From the NCBI RefSeq assembly GCF_034350045.1, contig NZ_CP133781.1, positions 4,824,501 to 4,888,500 on the forward strand: 64,000 nt of DNA. Direction: 5' to 3'. Positions 42,778 through 52,192 of this stretch are shown in pieces (within the stretch, counting starts at the first letter, position 1; each line of letters opens with the position of its first letter). The DNA is from Pseudomonas sp. CCI4.2 (GTDB lineage: Bacteria; Pseudomonadota; Gammaproteobacteria; Pseudomonadales; Pseudomonadaceae). Below the pieces are notes generated by a model, which was not told the origin of the DNA, ran no database searches, and saw only the letters and a program-made list of their open reading frames with translations. The position numbers were made by a program, and so were the translations under genes.

Positions 42778-44403
42778 CTACAACACAAACCGCTGCACCA
42801 TCGCATTCAAATCCATCGCCAACATCGACAACGCATCGCTGGCGACGGTCGTCTGCTGGGCGCCCGAGGCGGTTTGGGCAGACAGGTCGCGGATGCTGCT
42901 GAGGTTTCGATCCACTTCGTGGGCGACGTGTGCCTGCTGTTCGGCCGCACTGGCGATGAGCAGGTTGCGGTCGCTGATGGTCGAGGTCGCCGTGATGATC
43001 ACCGCCAGTGCGTTACCCGCAGCGGCGGCTTGATCTAACGTGACGTTTGCCTGGGTAGCTGTCAGGCGCAGGGCTTGGGCAGTGGCTTGGGTGCTTTTCT
43101 GCACGTCGTTGATCAAGCCCTCAATTTCAGTGGTAGACGCGCTGGTGCGTTGTGCCAGGGAGCGCACTTCGTCAGCGACTACCGCGAAACCGCGACCGGC
43201 TTCCCCTGCCCGAGCAGCCTCGATGGCTGCGTTGAGCGCGAGCAGATTGGTTTGATTGGCCACGGCGCGAATCACATCGAGAATTTTGCCGATGCTCAAT
43301 GTGCGCTCGGCTAGGCCTTCGGCCTCATGCGACGAATCCAGCACATTGCCGGTTAATTGTTTGATGGATGCAATGGTGTCATGCAGCCGCAGCTGTCCCT
43401 GAACCGCCGCATCGCTGGAGGCCTGAGACTCCCCGGAGGTGCTGCTGGCATTGCCCGCCACCTGCACCGCCGCTTGACTCATCTGGTTGACCGCGACGGC
43501 AGCTTGTTCAATTTCACCGTTTTGCAGGTGCAGGTTGTGTGCGCTGGCTTGAGCGATGGAACCCATTTCCTGAACCGATTGCGCCAGTTGCGTTGCGGCC
43601 GCGCCAATCTGCGCGATGGTGCCGTGAAGGTTGCTGCGCATCCGCCCGAGCATGCTGAGCAGTTGGGCGGTTTCATCTTTGCCATCAGGTATCATCTGCG
43701 GGCTCAGGTCGCCCTCGGCAATGGTGCTGGCGATGTGCAACGCGTGACGCACGGGACGGATGATGCTGACACTCAGGCGCCAGGCCAGCAGCAAGGTCAG
43801 CACCAGCGCGAGAATGATCGCACTCAGCGCTATAAACCGCGCCTGACGATAACTTTTGCCCGCAGCCTCCACCGTTTTCGCCGCGCTTTGCTTGTTGAGT
43901 TCTCGCAGCAGTTGCACTTGCATGTCCATCAAATCGCCTTGCATCGACAACGTGGTGTTGACCAGCATCCGGGCGTCATTGATTTTTCGTTGTTCAATGA
44001 GGGACGTTTCATCATGCAAGCCCGGAATGAACGCTTTATAGGCGTCCTGCAAGGCCAGGATGGAATCATGTTCGGTGCTGTCGGTTACGCGAGCCAGGTA
44101 GTCGTGGAAGCCTTTTTCAACTTCATTTTTCAGCTGCTCAACGTTGATTTTGCTGGTAATGACCGCGCTTGGGTCGTCGGCATTGGCGACCAGATTGGCC
44201 GTCTCGGCACGCAGTTTGACCAAATCGATGGCGATGGCATCGGCCATGGCGATGCTGGGCAATGCCCCGCTTTCAATGGCTTCACCTTGTTTGCGGATGT
44301 CCTGCATTTGCCACAGGCAAAACGCCCCCACGGCCACTAACAGCGCTGCGGTGACGCCAAAACAACCGACCAAGCGCTGGGAGATTTTAAAACGTCGCAG
44401 CAT
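42778..44403 (-). CDS. Methyl-accepting chemotaxis protein with four-helix-bundle sensor
   Basis: A 541-residue chemoreceptor. MLRRFKISQRLVGCFGVTAA leads into helix 1, then a 150-residue periplasmic four-helix bundle (MQDIRKQGEAIESGALPSIA; LAQSLMNTTLS-like MLVNTTLSMQGDLMDMQVQL), helix 2 near 190 (FIALSAIILALVLTLLLAWR), HAMP and signalling domain with tip NQTNLLALNAAIEAARAGEA. The start at 44403 is the first with family-like sequence. Ligand unknown. Confidence 0.92.
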   Translation of the reverse strand: MLRRFKISQRLVGCFGVTAALLVAVGAFCLWQMQDIRKQGEAIESGALPSIAMADAIAIDLVKLRAETANLVANADDPSAVITSKINVEQLKNEVEKGFHDYLARVTDSTEHDSILALQDAYKAFIPGLHDETSLIEQRKINDARMLVNTTLSMQGDLMDMQVQLLRELNKQSAAKTVEAAGKSYRQARFIALSAIILALVLTLLLAWRLSVSIIRPVRHALHIASTIAEGDLSPQMIPDGKDETAQLLSMLGRMRSNLHGTIAQIGAAATQLAQSVQEMGSIAQASAHNLHLQNGEIEQAAVAVNQMSQAAVQVAGNASSTSGESQASSDAAVQGQLRLHDTIASIKQLTGNVLDSSHEAEGLAERTLSIGKILDVIRAVANQTNLLALNAAIEAARAGEAGRGFAVVADEVRSLAQRTSASTTEIEGLINDVQKSTQATAQALRLTATQANVTLDQAAAAGNALAVIITATSTISDRNLLIASAAEQQAHVAHEVDRNLSSIRDLSAQTASGAQQTTVASDALSMLAMDLNAMVQRFVL

Positions 44404-44880
44404 GGTCGTTTCAGAACGTGGGCTTAAAACCCGAGGCCAGAATCTGTTCACTGCTGATTACGCCTCTTAATCGACTAGATTGGAGACGCATGTATAAGGC
44501 TGTTGTGTGATGACTTTATGACATCAGGAAAAAATTTCTCTCATGCGCTGTATTGATCCGCTAGCCTGGCCTTCCTGCTGGAAAAGTCGCCAGCAGCATG
44601 CACCCCAGATTGATAAACGAAGGTCTACTGGCATCCTTTATTTGGCGCCGGTAGGTGCGCGCAATTACGCCTCGATCACCTGCAAGTCAAATGAATAACA
44701 CCTAACTAAAGTTTCATGTTTGTTCGGGACGTGCGTCATTGAACTGTCATACGGATAACTTTTACTGGGCCCAATTACTGACCGCTCAGATTCAATGTAG
44801 TTCGGTTAATGAACGTATTCGATCTGAATACCCGACCGTTACGCTCAGCGGCAGATTGAATATCCCTGTATACGAGACCC
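44404..44880. other. Intergenic region upstream of the porin gene
   Basis: No supportable gene. This is the long divergent leader between the chemoreceptor and oprD-type porin; a catabolite-type control region would be expected but no site could be recognised. Confidence 0.4.
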
Positions 44881-46236
44881 ATGATGATCAAGAAAATAAC
44901 CAGGCCAGTAGTCGGCGTTTTACTGGGCGGCGTGATGCTATCTGCGCATGCAGATTTTATTGACGACAGCCACGCCGACTTGACACTGCTTAACCGCTAC
45001 CTTAATCAAGAGGGCCGTGATGTAGTAGGCAGTACGGCCAAGGCCAAGAGCTACCGCGATTGGGGGCAAGGTTTCCAGTTCAACTTCAAATCTGGCTACA
45101 CCGAAGGCGCAGTTGGATTCGGTCTCGACCTGGAAGCATTTTATGGGGTGAAACTTGATTCGGGCGGCGACTTAAACAATAAAGACCATCAAAGTAATTA
45201 CCCCGGCAGTATGTTTCCATTGGAAGACGGTAAGTCAGCCAATGACTTCAGCGTCTTGAGCCCGACCTTTAAAATGCGCTTTCTCAAAGATGAACTGCGC
45301 GTCGGCATGCTCAACCAGAACAACCCGATGCTGGCCAACACCGATGGTCGGTTGTATCACCAGACCAACACCGGCACGCAACTGGTATCCAAGGACCTGT
45401 CGGACTTCACCTTCACCGGTGGTGACATCATTCTGACGAAGATCCGTAACGAGACTAACGACAGCGACATGACCACCGGGGGCGGTGCGAAACTCAGCAA
45501 CCGCTTCCTTTACGGCGGCGCGGATTATGCGGGTATAGCCAACACCACGATTAGCCTGTGGTATTCCAATTTAGAGGATTACTACCAACAGGCGTTCATC
45601 GGTGCCAAACACACCGACCAATTGCCGGTCGGCAGCCTGCTCAGCGACTTCCGTGCCTACCGCAGCTTAGGCGTCGGCGGCAACGCTGACGGCGACACTG
45701 ATTACGCCACTGCCGGTTCCTACAACGGCGGCTTGAGCAAAGGCCGGATCAACCAGTCGACCTTCAGTCTGATGGAAAGCTACAGCCTGATGGGTCATAC
45801 CATCGGCATCGGCGCGCAAAAGAACACCGGAAACAGTGACTTTCCGTACCTGGATTCAGGCTTGAACAGCGGCGATGCCCGCCAAGGGCCTGGGGCTGGC
45901 GCCGATACACCGGCACTGACCAACCTCCAGTTGAATAAATTCCAACATGCGGGCGAGCAAACCTGGCTTGCCCAGTACAAATATGATTTCGGCCGGTTGG
46001 GGATCAACGGCTTGGGCTTCGCCGCGACCTACGGGTATGGCGATCAGATAAAGGTTGCCAAGGGCGGCAACAGCGAGTGGGAACGTGACTTGGCGTTAAG
46101 TTACCTGGTCCCAGAGGGCAAGCTGAAAGGACTGGGCGTGACTTGGAAAAACGCGATGGCCAACCCCAGCATGATCGGTCAGACCCACCAGGATGAAAAC
46201 CGCTTCTACGTCAGTTATGTAGTGCCTTTGTGGTAG
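44881..46236 (+). CDS. OprD family outer-membrane porin
   Basis: A 451-residue precursor: signal peptide MMIKKITRPVVGVLLGGVML with cleavage at SAHA-D, then an 18-strand barrel typical of OprD/Occ porins (FIDDSHADLTLLNRYLNQEG; YRDWGQGFQFNFKSGYTEGA; GFGLDLEAFYGVKLDSGG) and the terminal strand ENRFYVSYVVPLW. Such porins admit small carboxylates or basic amino acids. A perfect terminator follows. Specificity cannot be read here. Confidence 0.93.
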   Translation: MMIKKITRPVVGVLLGGVMLSAHADFIDDSHADLTLLNRYLNQEGRDVVGSTAKAKSYRDWGQGFQFNFKSGYTEGAVGFGLDLEAFYGVKLDSGGDLNNKDHQSNYPGSMFPLEDGKSANDFSVLSPTFKMRFLKDELRVGMLNQNNPMLANTDGRLYHQTNTGTQLVSKDLSDFTFTGGDIILTKIRNETNDSDMTTGGGAKLSNRFLYGGADYAGIANTTISLWYSNLEDYYQQAFIGAKHTDQLPVGSLLSDFRAYRSLGVGGNADGDTDYATAGSYNGGLSKGRINQSTFSLMESYSLMGHTIGIGAQKNTGNSDFPYLDSGLNSGDARQGPGAGADTPALTNLQLNKFQHAGEQTWLAQYKYDFGRLGINGLGFAATYGYGDQIKVAKGGNSEWERDLALSYLVPEGKLKGLGVTWKNAMANPSMIGQTHQDENRFYVSYVVPLW

Positions 46237-46274
46237 GCGTTCGCCTGATCTGACTTAAGCGTAACGACGTCAAA

Positions 46275-46311
46275 AGCCAGCCCCACGCAAGATGCGGGCT
46301 GGCTTTTTTTT
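46275..46311 (+). terminator. Rho-independent terminator of the porin gene
   Basis: Stem agccagccc / gggctggct with a 12-nt loop and an eight-T run. Confidence 0.92.
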
Positions 46312-46447
46312 GAATTGCAATAAGTACTTCTTTAGAGATTCGTCGAATTCAAATCCCGTGGCCGTTACCCCATACTCAGGAGCGCGAAAAGGCTTAATTG
46401 TTCGCCGCCAGGAAAACCCACGGACCTGCACCCATGAAAACCTGCTG

Positions 46448-47152
46448 ATGCTGCCTTCCCCAGTCAAACCCCACGTTCATCCGGCGCTTCTGCACGCGCA
46501 GAAGTGGCGCGGTCGCATTGGGCTCGTGCTGGTCGCCTGCCTGTCGATATTGGCGGGCATGACTGACGCCATCGGTTTCATGGCCTCGGGGGATTTCGTC
46601 TCGTTCATGAGCGGCAACACCACGCGGCTGGCGGTGGCCATCAGTAACGGCGATCTTGGCCTGACACTACGTCTGACGTTGCTGGTTGCGACCTTTATTG
46701 CCAGCAACACGCTGGGCATCGTCGTCAGCCGGATGACCGGTCGGCGCACGCTTCCCCTGCTGCTGTGTATTGCGGCGTTGCTGTGCGCGTCTGCCGCGTG
46801 GCCATTTGATAACCAGCTTCCGGCGCTGTTGGGTGCCATCACGGCCATGGGCATGCTCAACGCTGCCGTCGAAGAGGTAAACGGGTTCCCGGTCGGGCTG
46901 ACCTATGTTACCGGTGCGCTGTCCCGATTTGGTCGAGGTCTGGGCCGTTGGCTGCTGGGCGAACGAAGAAATGGCTGGCGGGTTCAGTTGATTCCCTGGA
47001 CCGGTATGTTCGTCGGCGCAGTGATCGGTGCTTTGCTTGAACAGCACTTAGGTCTGAAGGCTTTATTTGCCAGCGGCGCGCTTTCTGCCATTCTTGGGGT
47101 TGCCTCGTTAAAAATCCCTCGTCGCTGGCAGCTGGCGTACATGCCTAAATAA
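46448..47152 (+). CDS. DUF1275 (YoaK-like) membrane protein
   Basis: A 234-residue inner-membrane protein with about six helices. The family core ILAGMTDAIGFMASGDFVSF followed by MSGNTTRLAVAI is unmistakable; further helices include LVATFIASNTLGIVVSRMTG and GMFVGAVIGALLEQHLGLKA. Function of DUF1275 proteins is unknown; transport is often guessed. The in-frame extension upstream runs through the porin terminator, so the ATG at 46448 is chosen even though its ribosome site is weak. Confidence 0.88.
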   Translation: MLPSPVKPHVHPALLHAQKWRGRIGLVLVACLSILAGMTDAIGFMASGDFVSFMSGNTTRLAVAISNGDLGLTLRLTLLVATFIASNTLGIVVSRMTGRRTLPLLLCIAALLCASAAWPFDNQLPALLGAITAMGMLNAAVEEVNGFPVGLTYVTGALSRFGRGLGRWLLGERRNGWRVQLIPWTGMFVGAVIGALLEQHLGLKALFASGALSAILGVASLKIPRRWQLAYMPK

Positions 47153-47209
47153 CGGCATTGGCAGTCACGCCGCACGCGCCCGAATAAACGCTCTTAGAAA
47201 GCAGACACC

Positions 47210-47554
47210 ATGATCCCAGCCGAACAGCGTCACCAGACCGCGCTAGAAACCTTCCTCAATGAGCGCCCTGCCCTTCGCGAAGAACTCGATCATCTGAACC
47301 CCTTAGCTGCACAGGCCAAGGGCGAAACCATGGCGCAGTACCGCGACGAGCGCCTGCATGAAGCCTTTGAAGCGCAAGCCGAACGGTTGGGCTTTTTTGC
47401 CTGGGAACTGACACTGAAACTGACGGCCACGTCTGATGAAGAATTCCAGGCGCAACGCCTTGAAGTACACAAGGAAGTCGCTGAGATGGCCGGCATGACC
47501 TGGGCCGACTACTGCAAGGAACACGGGATTGACGACGGCATCGTTCGGGGTTGA
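47210..47554 (+). CDS. DUF6388 family protein
   Basis: A 114-residue helical soluble protein (MIPAEQRHQTALETFLNERP; ALREELDHLNPLAAQAKGET; GMTWADYCKEHGIDD), as in the small DUF6388 family of Pseudomonas. Function unknown. It lies alone, 57 bp after the DUF1275 gene in the same direction. Confidence 0.8.
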   Translation: MIPAEQRHQTALETFLNERPALREELDHLNPLAAQAKGETMAQYRDERLHEAFEAQAERLGFFAWELTLKLTATSDEEFQAQRLEVHKEVAEMAGMTWADYCKEHGIDDGIVRG

Positions 47555-47630
47555 AGGCCAGACAACCACCGCAAACCCGCCCCTCACCGGCAAGTGTTAC
47601 AGTCGGCACTTTTCAAAATAAGGAAAGACC

Positions 47631-47981
47631 ATGCGGATGTTGATTGGCGCCCTAACCCTGGTATTACTGGCAGGCTGTGTGTCGCCGAGCATGGACAGCG
47701 CCCGAACCACAACGCCGGCCAAGACCTTTACTTCTGAGAAGAAAGAAGACCTTGTTGCCCAATGCATTCAATTTGCCTGGCAGGACGAGTTAATGTTCGG
47801 CGTTGAAGCCGACGCGTACTTGAAGCCGGGCACTAAAGGCGGCTTCATGGTCTATACCCGTAGCGCCGAGTATTTCGTTGACGTGCAGAGCGCCGCCTCT
47901 GGTACGACGGTTAATTACTTTGTAGCTAAAGGCGATGCACTGGCCGAGCGTCGATTGGCCTCGCTGGCGACCTGCCTGTAA
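47631..47981 (+). CDS. Small putative lipoprotein
   Basis: A 116-residue precursor with a lipobox signal peptide, MRMLIGALTLVLLAGCVSPS, giving acylated Cys16. The mature part (KEDLVAQCIQFAWQDELMFG; GGFMVYTRSAEYFVDVQSAA) has two further cysteines (C in QCIQF and the last C before the end) that may form a disulfide. Start supported by aggaaag upstream. No known domain. Confidence 0.8.
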   Translation: MRMLIGALTLVLLAGCVSPSMDSARTTTPAKTFTSEKKEDLVAQCIQFAWQDELMFGVEADAYLKPGTKGGFMVYTRSAEYFVDVQSAASGTTVNYFVAKGDALAERRLASLATCL

Positions 47982-48026
47982 TCCTTCCGGTCGGCTGAGC
48001 CGTCCTTCTGAACGAGGGTGAATGTC

Positions 48027-48815
48027 ATGGATTTAAATTTACGAAATAAATCTGCACTGGTGTCCGGTTCAACCAAAGGCATTGGCTTCGCCATCGTTTC
48101 TGGATTGGCCCGTGAAGGTGCCAGCGTCATTCTCAACGGTCGCTCTCAAGCTTCGGTGGACGAGGCGCTGGGCAGACTACGTGAGCGGGATCCCAATGCG
48201 GACGCCCAAGGGTTTGCGGGTGATCTGTCTGACCCGCAACAGATCAAGCGGTTGCTTGAGCAATTCCCGGAAGTCGACATTCTGGTCAACAACCTCGGGA
48301 TTTTTGATCCAAAGCCGTTTGAAGACATTTGCGACGAAGAATGGGAGCGGTTCTTCAATACCAACGTGATGTCCGGCGTACGCCTGTCGCGGGCCTATCT
48401 GCCGAAGATGAAAGCCAAAAACTGGGGCCGCGTGGTCTTTATCAGCAGCGAAAGCGGGGTGCAGATCCCGGTGGAGATGATTCACTACGGCGTCACCAAA
48501 ACCGCTCAACTCGGTTTGTCCCGTGGTTTGGCGGAAAGCTGTGCTGGCACGGGCGTTACCGTAAATGCCGTGTTGCCTGGCCCTACCAGTTCAGAAGGCG
48601 TCAGCGAGTTCGTGAACAAACTGTCGGGGGGCCAACCGTTCGCCGAGTTCGAAAAAGAATTCTTTGAAAAAGCACGCCCCACCTCCCTTCTCAAGCGTTT
48701 CACCACGCCCGAAGAGGTCGCCAACATGGTGATCTATGTGTGCTCGCAAGCGTCGTCAGCCACCAATGGCGCGGCGTTACGAGTCGACGGCGGCGTGGTC
48801 AAATCGGCGTTTTAA
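48027..48815 (+). CDS. Short-chain dehydrogenase, 3-oxoacyl-ACP reductase-like
   Basis: A 262-residue SDR: LVSGSTKGIGFAIVSGLARE (TGxxxGIG with Ser replacing Thr), ILVNNLGIFDPKPFEDICDE (NN-L-G instead of NNAG), Ser in VFISSESGVQIPVEM, YGVTKTAQLGLSRGLAESCA (YxxxK) and a C-terminal GAALRVDGGVVKSAF. All catalytic residues are present. The start at 48027 follows gagggtg; a GTG three codons earlier is possible. Substrate unknown; stands alone. Confidence 0.9.
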   Translation: MDLNLRNKSALVSGSTKGIGFAIVSGLAREGASVILNGRSQASVDEALGRLRERDPNADAQGFAGDLSDPQQIKRLLEQFPEVDILVNNLGIFDPKPFEDICDEEWERFFNTNVMSGVRLSRAYLPKMKAKNWGRVVFISSESGVQIPVEMIHYGVTKTAQLGLSRGLAESCAGTGVTVNAVLPGPTSSEGVSEFVNKLSGGQPFAEFEKEFFEKARPTSLLKRFTTPEEVANMVIYVCSQASSATNGAALRVDGGVVKSAF

Positions 48816-48871
48816 GCACCGGCGACGGCGGTACGACATCACCGTAACGAGGGCGTCCTTAAGACGCCCAT

Positions 48872-49198
48872 TTACACGTCGTCTTCACTCAGCTTTTTGG
48901 GTGAGGGAAGTTCACTGAGTATTCCTGCGAGATCGTGCCACGGATGCTGGCGTTTTTCGTCGCTAAAACTGCAGCTAAGGTCGTGCTTAAACGGCTCGTC
49001 TGCCAGCCAGATGTTTTGCAACCGCTGACAATCGGTGCATTGCAAATGATCGAAAACCACTGCCCAACGTTGGCGCCACGTCATCATGTTGCGGCTTAGC
49101 TCAAGCCCCTGACTCAGGTGCGTTTCAACCCAGACGGTTGGCTCTGTTTGTATCGCCGTAAAGTGTATTTCTGCGCCGTCGTTTATTTCACTGCCCAT
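48872..49198 (-). CDS. Hypothetical protein with a CxxC motif
   Basis: A 108-residue soluble protein (MGSEINDGAEIHFTAIQTEP; FDHLQCTDCQRLQNIWLADE). The pair C-T-D-C could bind metal or be redox-active. An aaggag ribosome site five bases from ATG supports the start at 49198. No domain recognised; the gene lies 81 bp upstream of nothing on its strand and just downstream of the Mn-catalase gene's stop on the same strand. Confidence 0.65.
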   Translation of the reverse strand: MGSEINDGAEIHFTAIQTEPTVWVETHLSQGLELSRNMMTWRQRWAVVFDHLQCTDCQRLQNIWLADEPFKHDLSCSFSDEKRQHPWHDLAGILSELPSPKKLSEDDV

Positions 49199-49279
49199 TG
49201 AAAGCTCCTTTTCCCCGAAGGACATCCAACGTTAACAAAAGGCTCAGAGAGCAAGCCCGTAGAAGGGCTTGCACACGGC

Positions 49280-50164
49280 TTATTCGCTTTCGAACTCGAC
49301 AGCGGCGCCCATACCCAAATCAGCGCCCGTCATGGGGTCGCTGCTCAGGTCAGACGCGGTACGCAACTTCATCGCTTCAACCGCATCCATTTCGGCATCA
49401 CTGACATTACCTGATGCCGATCCGTCGCCACCGTCGACCGCCGGTTGCGGGTTTTCAACAAACTCCCACTCTGGGCCTTCGTTCCAGGGCCCGCGCAGGG
49501 CTTGGCCCTGAGACATTTTGAAGTAGACGTTGGCAAATGCTGGATCGCCCGGAAGCTTGCCTTGGGGGAAGTTGGGTTGTATCGAGTGCAGGGCTTTTTC
49601 AAACGACAACTGGTGGGCGATTTCCCGTGTCATCAAAAACGTGAGGGTATCTTTGATACCGGCATCGTCGGTTACGTTGATCAAACGCTCATACAGAATT
49701 TTTGCCCGGGCTTCTGCTGCAATATTTGACCGGAGGTCGGCCGTAGGCTCACCGACGGTATCGATATAAGCGCCAGACCAAGGCACGCCTGCGGAGTTTA
49801 CGAAGGCCGGACCGCCACCGTAGAGAATTTGAGTGACATGGGAATCGTTGCCTGGACCCGTCAACGAACGGTAGAGCGTGGCTTCTTCATCGGCGCCTTC
49901 TGCCAACATCCCTTTGGCGCCTTTGTTGAGCATCATCACTAGCGAGCCAATGATTTCAAGGTGACTGAGTTCTTCGGTGGCAATGTCGAAAAACATATCC
50001 TTGCGAGCCGGATCGTCTTCGCCAACCGCTTGTGAAAAGTAGCGGCATGCGGCCGCGAGTTCACCTTGTGGACCGCCAAACTGTTCAAGAAGAAGGTTGG
50101 CCAATCCGGGATTAGGTTCTGCTACACGAACCGTATATTGCAGGCGCTTATTGTGAATAAACAT
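49280..50164 (-). CDS. Manganese catalase family protein
   Basis: A 294-residue dimanganese catalase that converts hydrogen peroxide to water and oxygen. Metal ligands occur in QFGGPQGELAAACRYFSQAV (Glu), FDIATEELSHLEIIGSLVMM (E-x2-H) and FLMTREIAHQLSFEKALHSI (E-x2-H). The C-terminal tail is acidic and disordered. The start MFIHNKRLQYTVRVAEPNPG at 50164 matches the family. Such enzymes are often under general-stress control in Pseudomonas; no promoter was assigned. Confidence 0.93.
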   Translation of the reverse strand: MFIHNKRLQYTVRVAEPNPGLANLLLEQFGGPQGELAAACRYFSQAVGEDDPARKDMFFDIATEELSHLEIIGSLVMMLNKGAKGMLAEGADEEATLYRSLTGPGNDSHVTQILYGGGPAFVNSAGVPWSGAYIDTVGEPTADLRSNIAAEARAKILYERLINVTDDAGIKDTLTFLMTREIAHQLSFEKALHSIQPNFPQGKLPGDPAFANVYFKMSQGQALRGPWNEGPEWEFVENPQPAVDGGDGSASGNVSDAEMDAVEAMKLRTASDLSSDPMTGADLGMGAAVEFESE

Positions 50165-50355
50165 GTGGTTTTCCTCACTTTCTAGTAGGCCATCGCGGCT
50201 AAACACGAGAGTCATGGTCAGACGACTCATAGAAAGTGACGAAAAAAAATACACAGCCGTTCCGGTCCATTCGATGAGCGGTGCACCCCTCAAACGCTAG
50301 CGCCCATATGACAACCAATTAGATATCTATCATCAACAAATACATTCAAATGAAT

Positions 50356-50532
50356 TCATTTAGAGGTCACCACACGCTCCAGGTCAATAAGCGATGAAGT
50401 GCTATCGGCTTTGATGGAGGCCGGCGCGTGCGCAGGCTCGATTGAAACGATAAAGCCGGTTGCCCACCACATGGCAACAAGCCACACAAAACCGATAACC
50501 AGAAACAGGACCAGTAATCGTTTTACGTTCAT
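50356..50532 (-). CDS. Small single-pass membrane protein
   Basis: A 58-residue protein, MNVKRLLVLFLVIGFVWLVA..., with one helix (LVLFLVIGFVWLVAMWWATG) and a short outward tail rich in Ser/Ala. Start at 50532 follows gagtgaggctc. No domain. Stands alone upstream of the acyltransferase gene's 3' end. Confidence 0.6.
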   Translation of the reverse strand: MNVKRLLVLFLVIGFVWLVAMWWATGFIVSIEPAHAPASIKADSTSSLIDLERVVTSK

Positions 50533-50590
50533 GAGCCTCACTCGGTTGAGCTCTCACTGCGAGCGACGATCAATTTAGGTACAACTTAGT

Positions 50591-51817
50591 TCAATTTCGT
50601 TCGGTCCGCTGAATATCACCGGGGTCAGACGCGGGCTGCGATTGTGCCAAAGGCTGTCGGTAAGACCGAAGCCAGGCGGTGACGCGTTCGGTCTTGTGCA
50701 TGGCGGGCTGTTCGACCCATTTAAAGGTGGCGGCGCACAGTGTTATCAGCACGGGTGTGATCGCCACGATCAACGACCAATAAACAAAGGGCGACAACAT
50801 TTTTACTGAGTCAATGCCGATGACGAAGGTCATCGTGGAAAACAACACAAGCCCATGCAACAGATAGATGCTGTAGGCCATTTCCCCTAGCGTTCGCGAC
50901 ACTTTGCTGGTCAGCACGCCAAACAGGTTGTTGCCGCAAGCGATGAGGCAAAACGCGACGATGAGCAGAAACAGAGGGACCGTCATATTTGATCGTCCCG
51001 TATTCAACGTCACAACTAGCACCAGACACATCAGCACTAACAAGGACGCGCGTTTGCAGGTGGCAAATTCCTTGAAGCGCTCCACTCGAATGATCAGCGC
51101 CGCCGCAAGTCCTCCGGCGAAGGGATATACCATCAGTACCCGCAGGTGCAGCAGTTTCATAACCGCGTACAAAACAACGGCAATCACAACATAGCGCCAC
51201 ACCGGCTGCCGACCAATACCCAGCGCCAGCAGTGGCAATGCCAAATAGAACAGCCACTCGTACGGAAGCGACCACACGACACCCGCGACAATCAGCGACG
51301 TGTTCGCCACGCCGTTGAGATCCGGCTCACCTAAAGCGGAGAAGCTAAGCCACTGAACGACGCCTTTAAGGAGTGGTAATAGCGGCTCCCGGAGGGTCCA
51401 GTTCGACAGGTAAAACACGACAATAAACAGCAGCACCATTACCAGCAGGTACAGCGGCGCCAGCCTCAATACTCTGGAGACATAAAGCCGGCCCCAATCT
51501 ACAGGCTTGGTCTTAGCGTCCAGTAATTTAGAAAAGAATAGAAAACCGGTGATCATAAAGAACAGAAAGACGCTGGTTTGTCCGAAGTTCGTGTACAGGT
51601 TTGACGGAGGCAAATCCCAGCTATGGGATTGCGCGTAAAAGTACCAAATACACGAATGGTGCAAGAACACGAAAAACGCCAAATAACCCCGCAGACCATC
51701 GATTGACGCATATCGACCTCGGACAGGGGTGACGCCAATCCATTTTGCCAGTAGGCCGGCTGTTGCCAATGCGACGCACACCGCTACTATTGCTGGGAGG
51801 AAACTGACCGGACTCAT
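50591..51817 (-). CDS. Acyltransferase family 3 (OafA/YrhL-like) membrane protein
   Basis: A 408-residue integral membrane protein with about ten helices. The family signature at the N-terminal end of the core is YASIDGLRGYLAFFVFLHHS (R of GLRG and catalytic His in HHS), and a later conserved segment is MAYSIYLLHGLVLFSTMTFV. Members O-acetylate LPS O-antigen, exopolysaccharide or membrane-derived glucans. The start at 51817 has an aggggatg ribosome site. No surface-sugar cluster is adjacent, so the acceptor is unknown. Confidence 0.9.
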   Translation of the reverse strand: MSPVSFLPAIVAVCVALATAGLLAKWIGVTPVRGRYASIDGLRGYLAFFVFLHHSCIWYFYAQSHSWDLPPSNLYTNFGQTSVFLFFMITGFLFFSKLLDAKTKPVDWGRLYVSRVLRLAPLYLLVMVLLFIVVFYLSNWTLREPLLPLLKGVVQWLSFSALGEPDLNGVANTSLIVAGVVWSLPYEWLFYLALPLLALGIGRQPVWRYVVIAVVLYAVMKLLHLRVLMVYPFAGGLAAALIIRVERFKEFATCKRASLLVLMCLVLVVTLNTGRSNMTVPLFLLIVAFCLIACGNNLFGVLTSKVSRTLGEMAYSIYLLHGLVLFSTMTFVIGIDSVKMLSPFVYWSLIVAITPVLITLCAATFKWVEQPAMHKTERVTAWLRSYRQPLAQSQPASDPGDIQRTERN

Positions 51818-52054
51818 GGGACATCCCCTATTATTTGAATTTTCGCGCATTGTTACATAGTCGCGCGCACGGAGATAAGTCAAATAAGACCCGTTTTATT
51901 GGTCAAAATCCACTAAACACATCGTTTTCAAGTCCTCTCATCACCCGTCGCAACTACTCCAAGTGTTTGGATTTCCACCCCACGCTTCACTTAAAACAAT
52001 GAGATTCCTCATTATTTTTAAACTGCATTACCCTCAAACCCCCCGGAGCAACGT

Positions 52055-52192
52055 ATGCGTCCGGCAAAGTCATCTATCGAAGCCTTTTTGAACCCGAATG
52101 CCAACTATTTCAGCAGAGCGGGCCATTTTCGAGGTACCTACTTCCGCTCCTTACGGTTCGGAAATTCAATACCTCACCGTCAAATGGGATGA
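52055..52192 (+). CDS. Short ORF, possibly the truncated 5' end of a lost gene
   Basis: 45 codons starting MRPAKSSIEAFLNPNANYFS with a ggag ribosome site six bases ahead. The first 23 codons look coding; the rest overlaps the convergent hydrolase gene antisense. It may mark the left edge of the segment carrying the hydrolase-epimerase genes. Confidence 0.3.
   Translation: MRPAKSSIEAFLNPNANYFSRAGHFRGTYFRSLRFGNSIPHRQMG

Noticed and set aside
43357..44340. Long plus-strand open frame (327 codons) opposite the third chemoreceptor
   Set aside because: It is the antisense shadow of a clear chemoreceptor gene, is His/Gln/Arg-rich, and has no domain or ribosome site.
47256..47609. 117-codon minus-strand frame opposite the DUF6388 gene
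   Set aside because: Cys/Arg-rich shadow; the plus frame has a proper start and family match.
48872..50164. Operon of hypothetical CxxC protein with Mn catalase as a redox unit
   Set aside because: Same strand and close, but the catalase gene is downstream-directed toward it and no sequence feature links their functions; not claimed.
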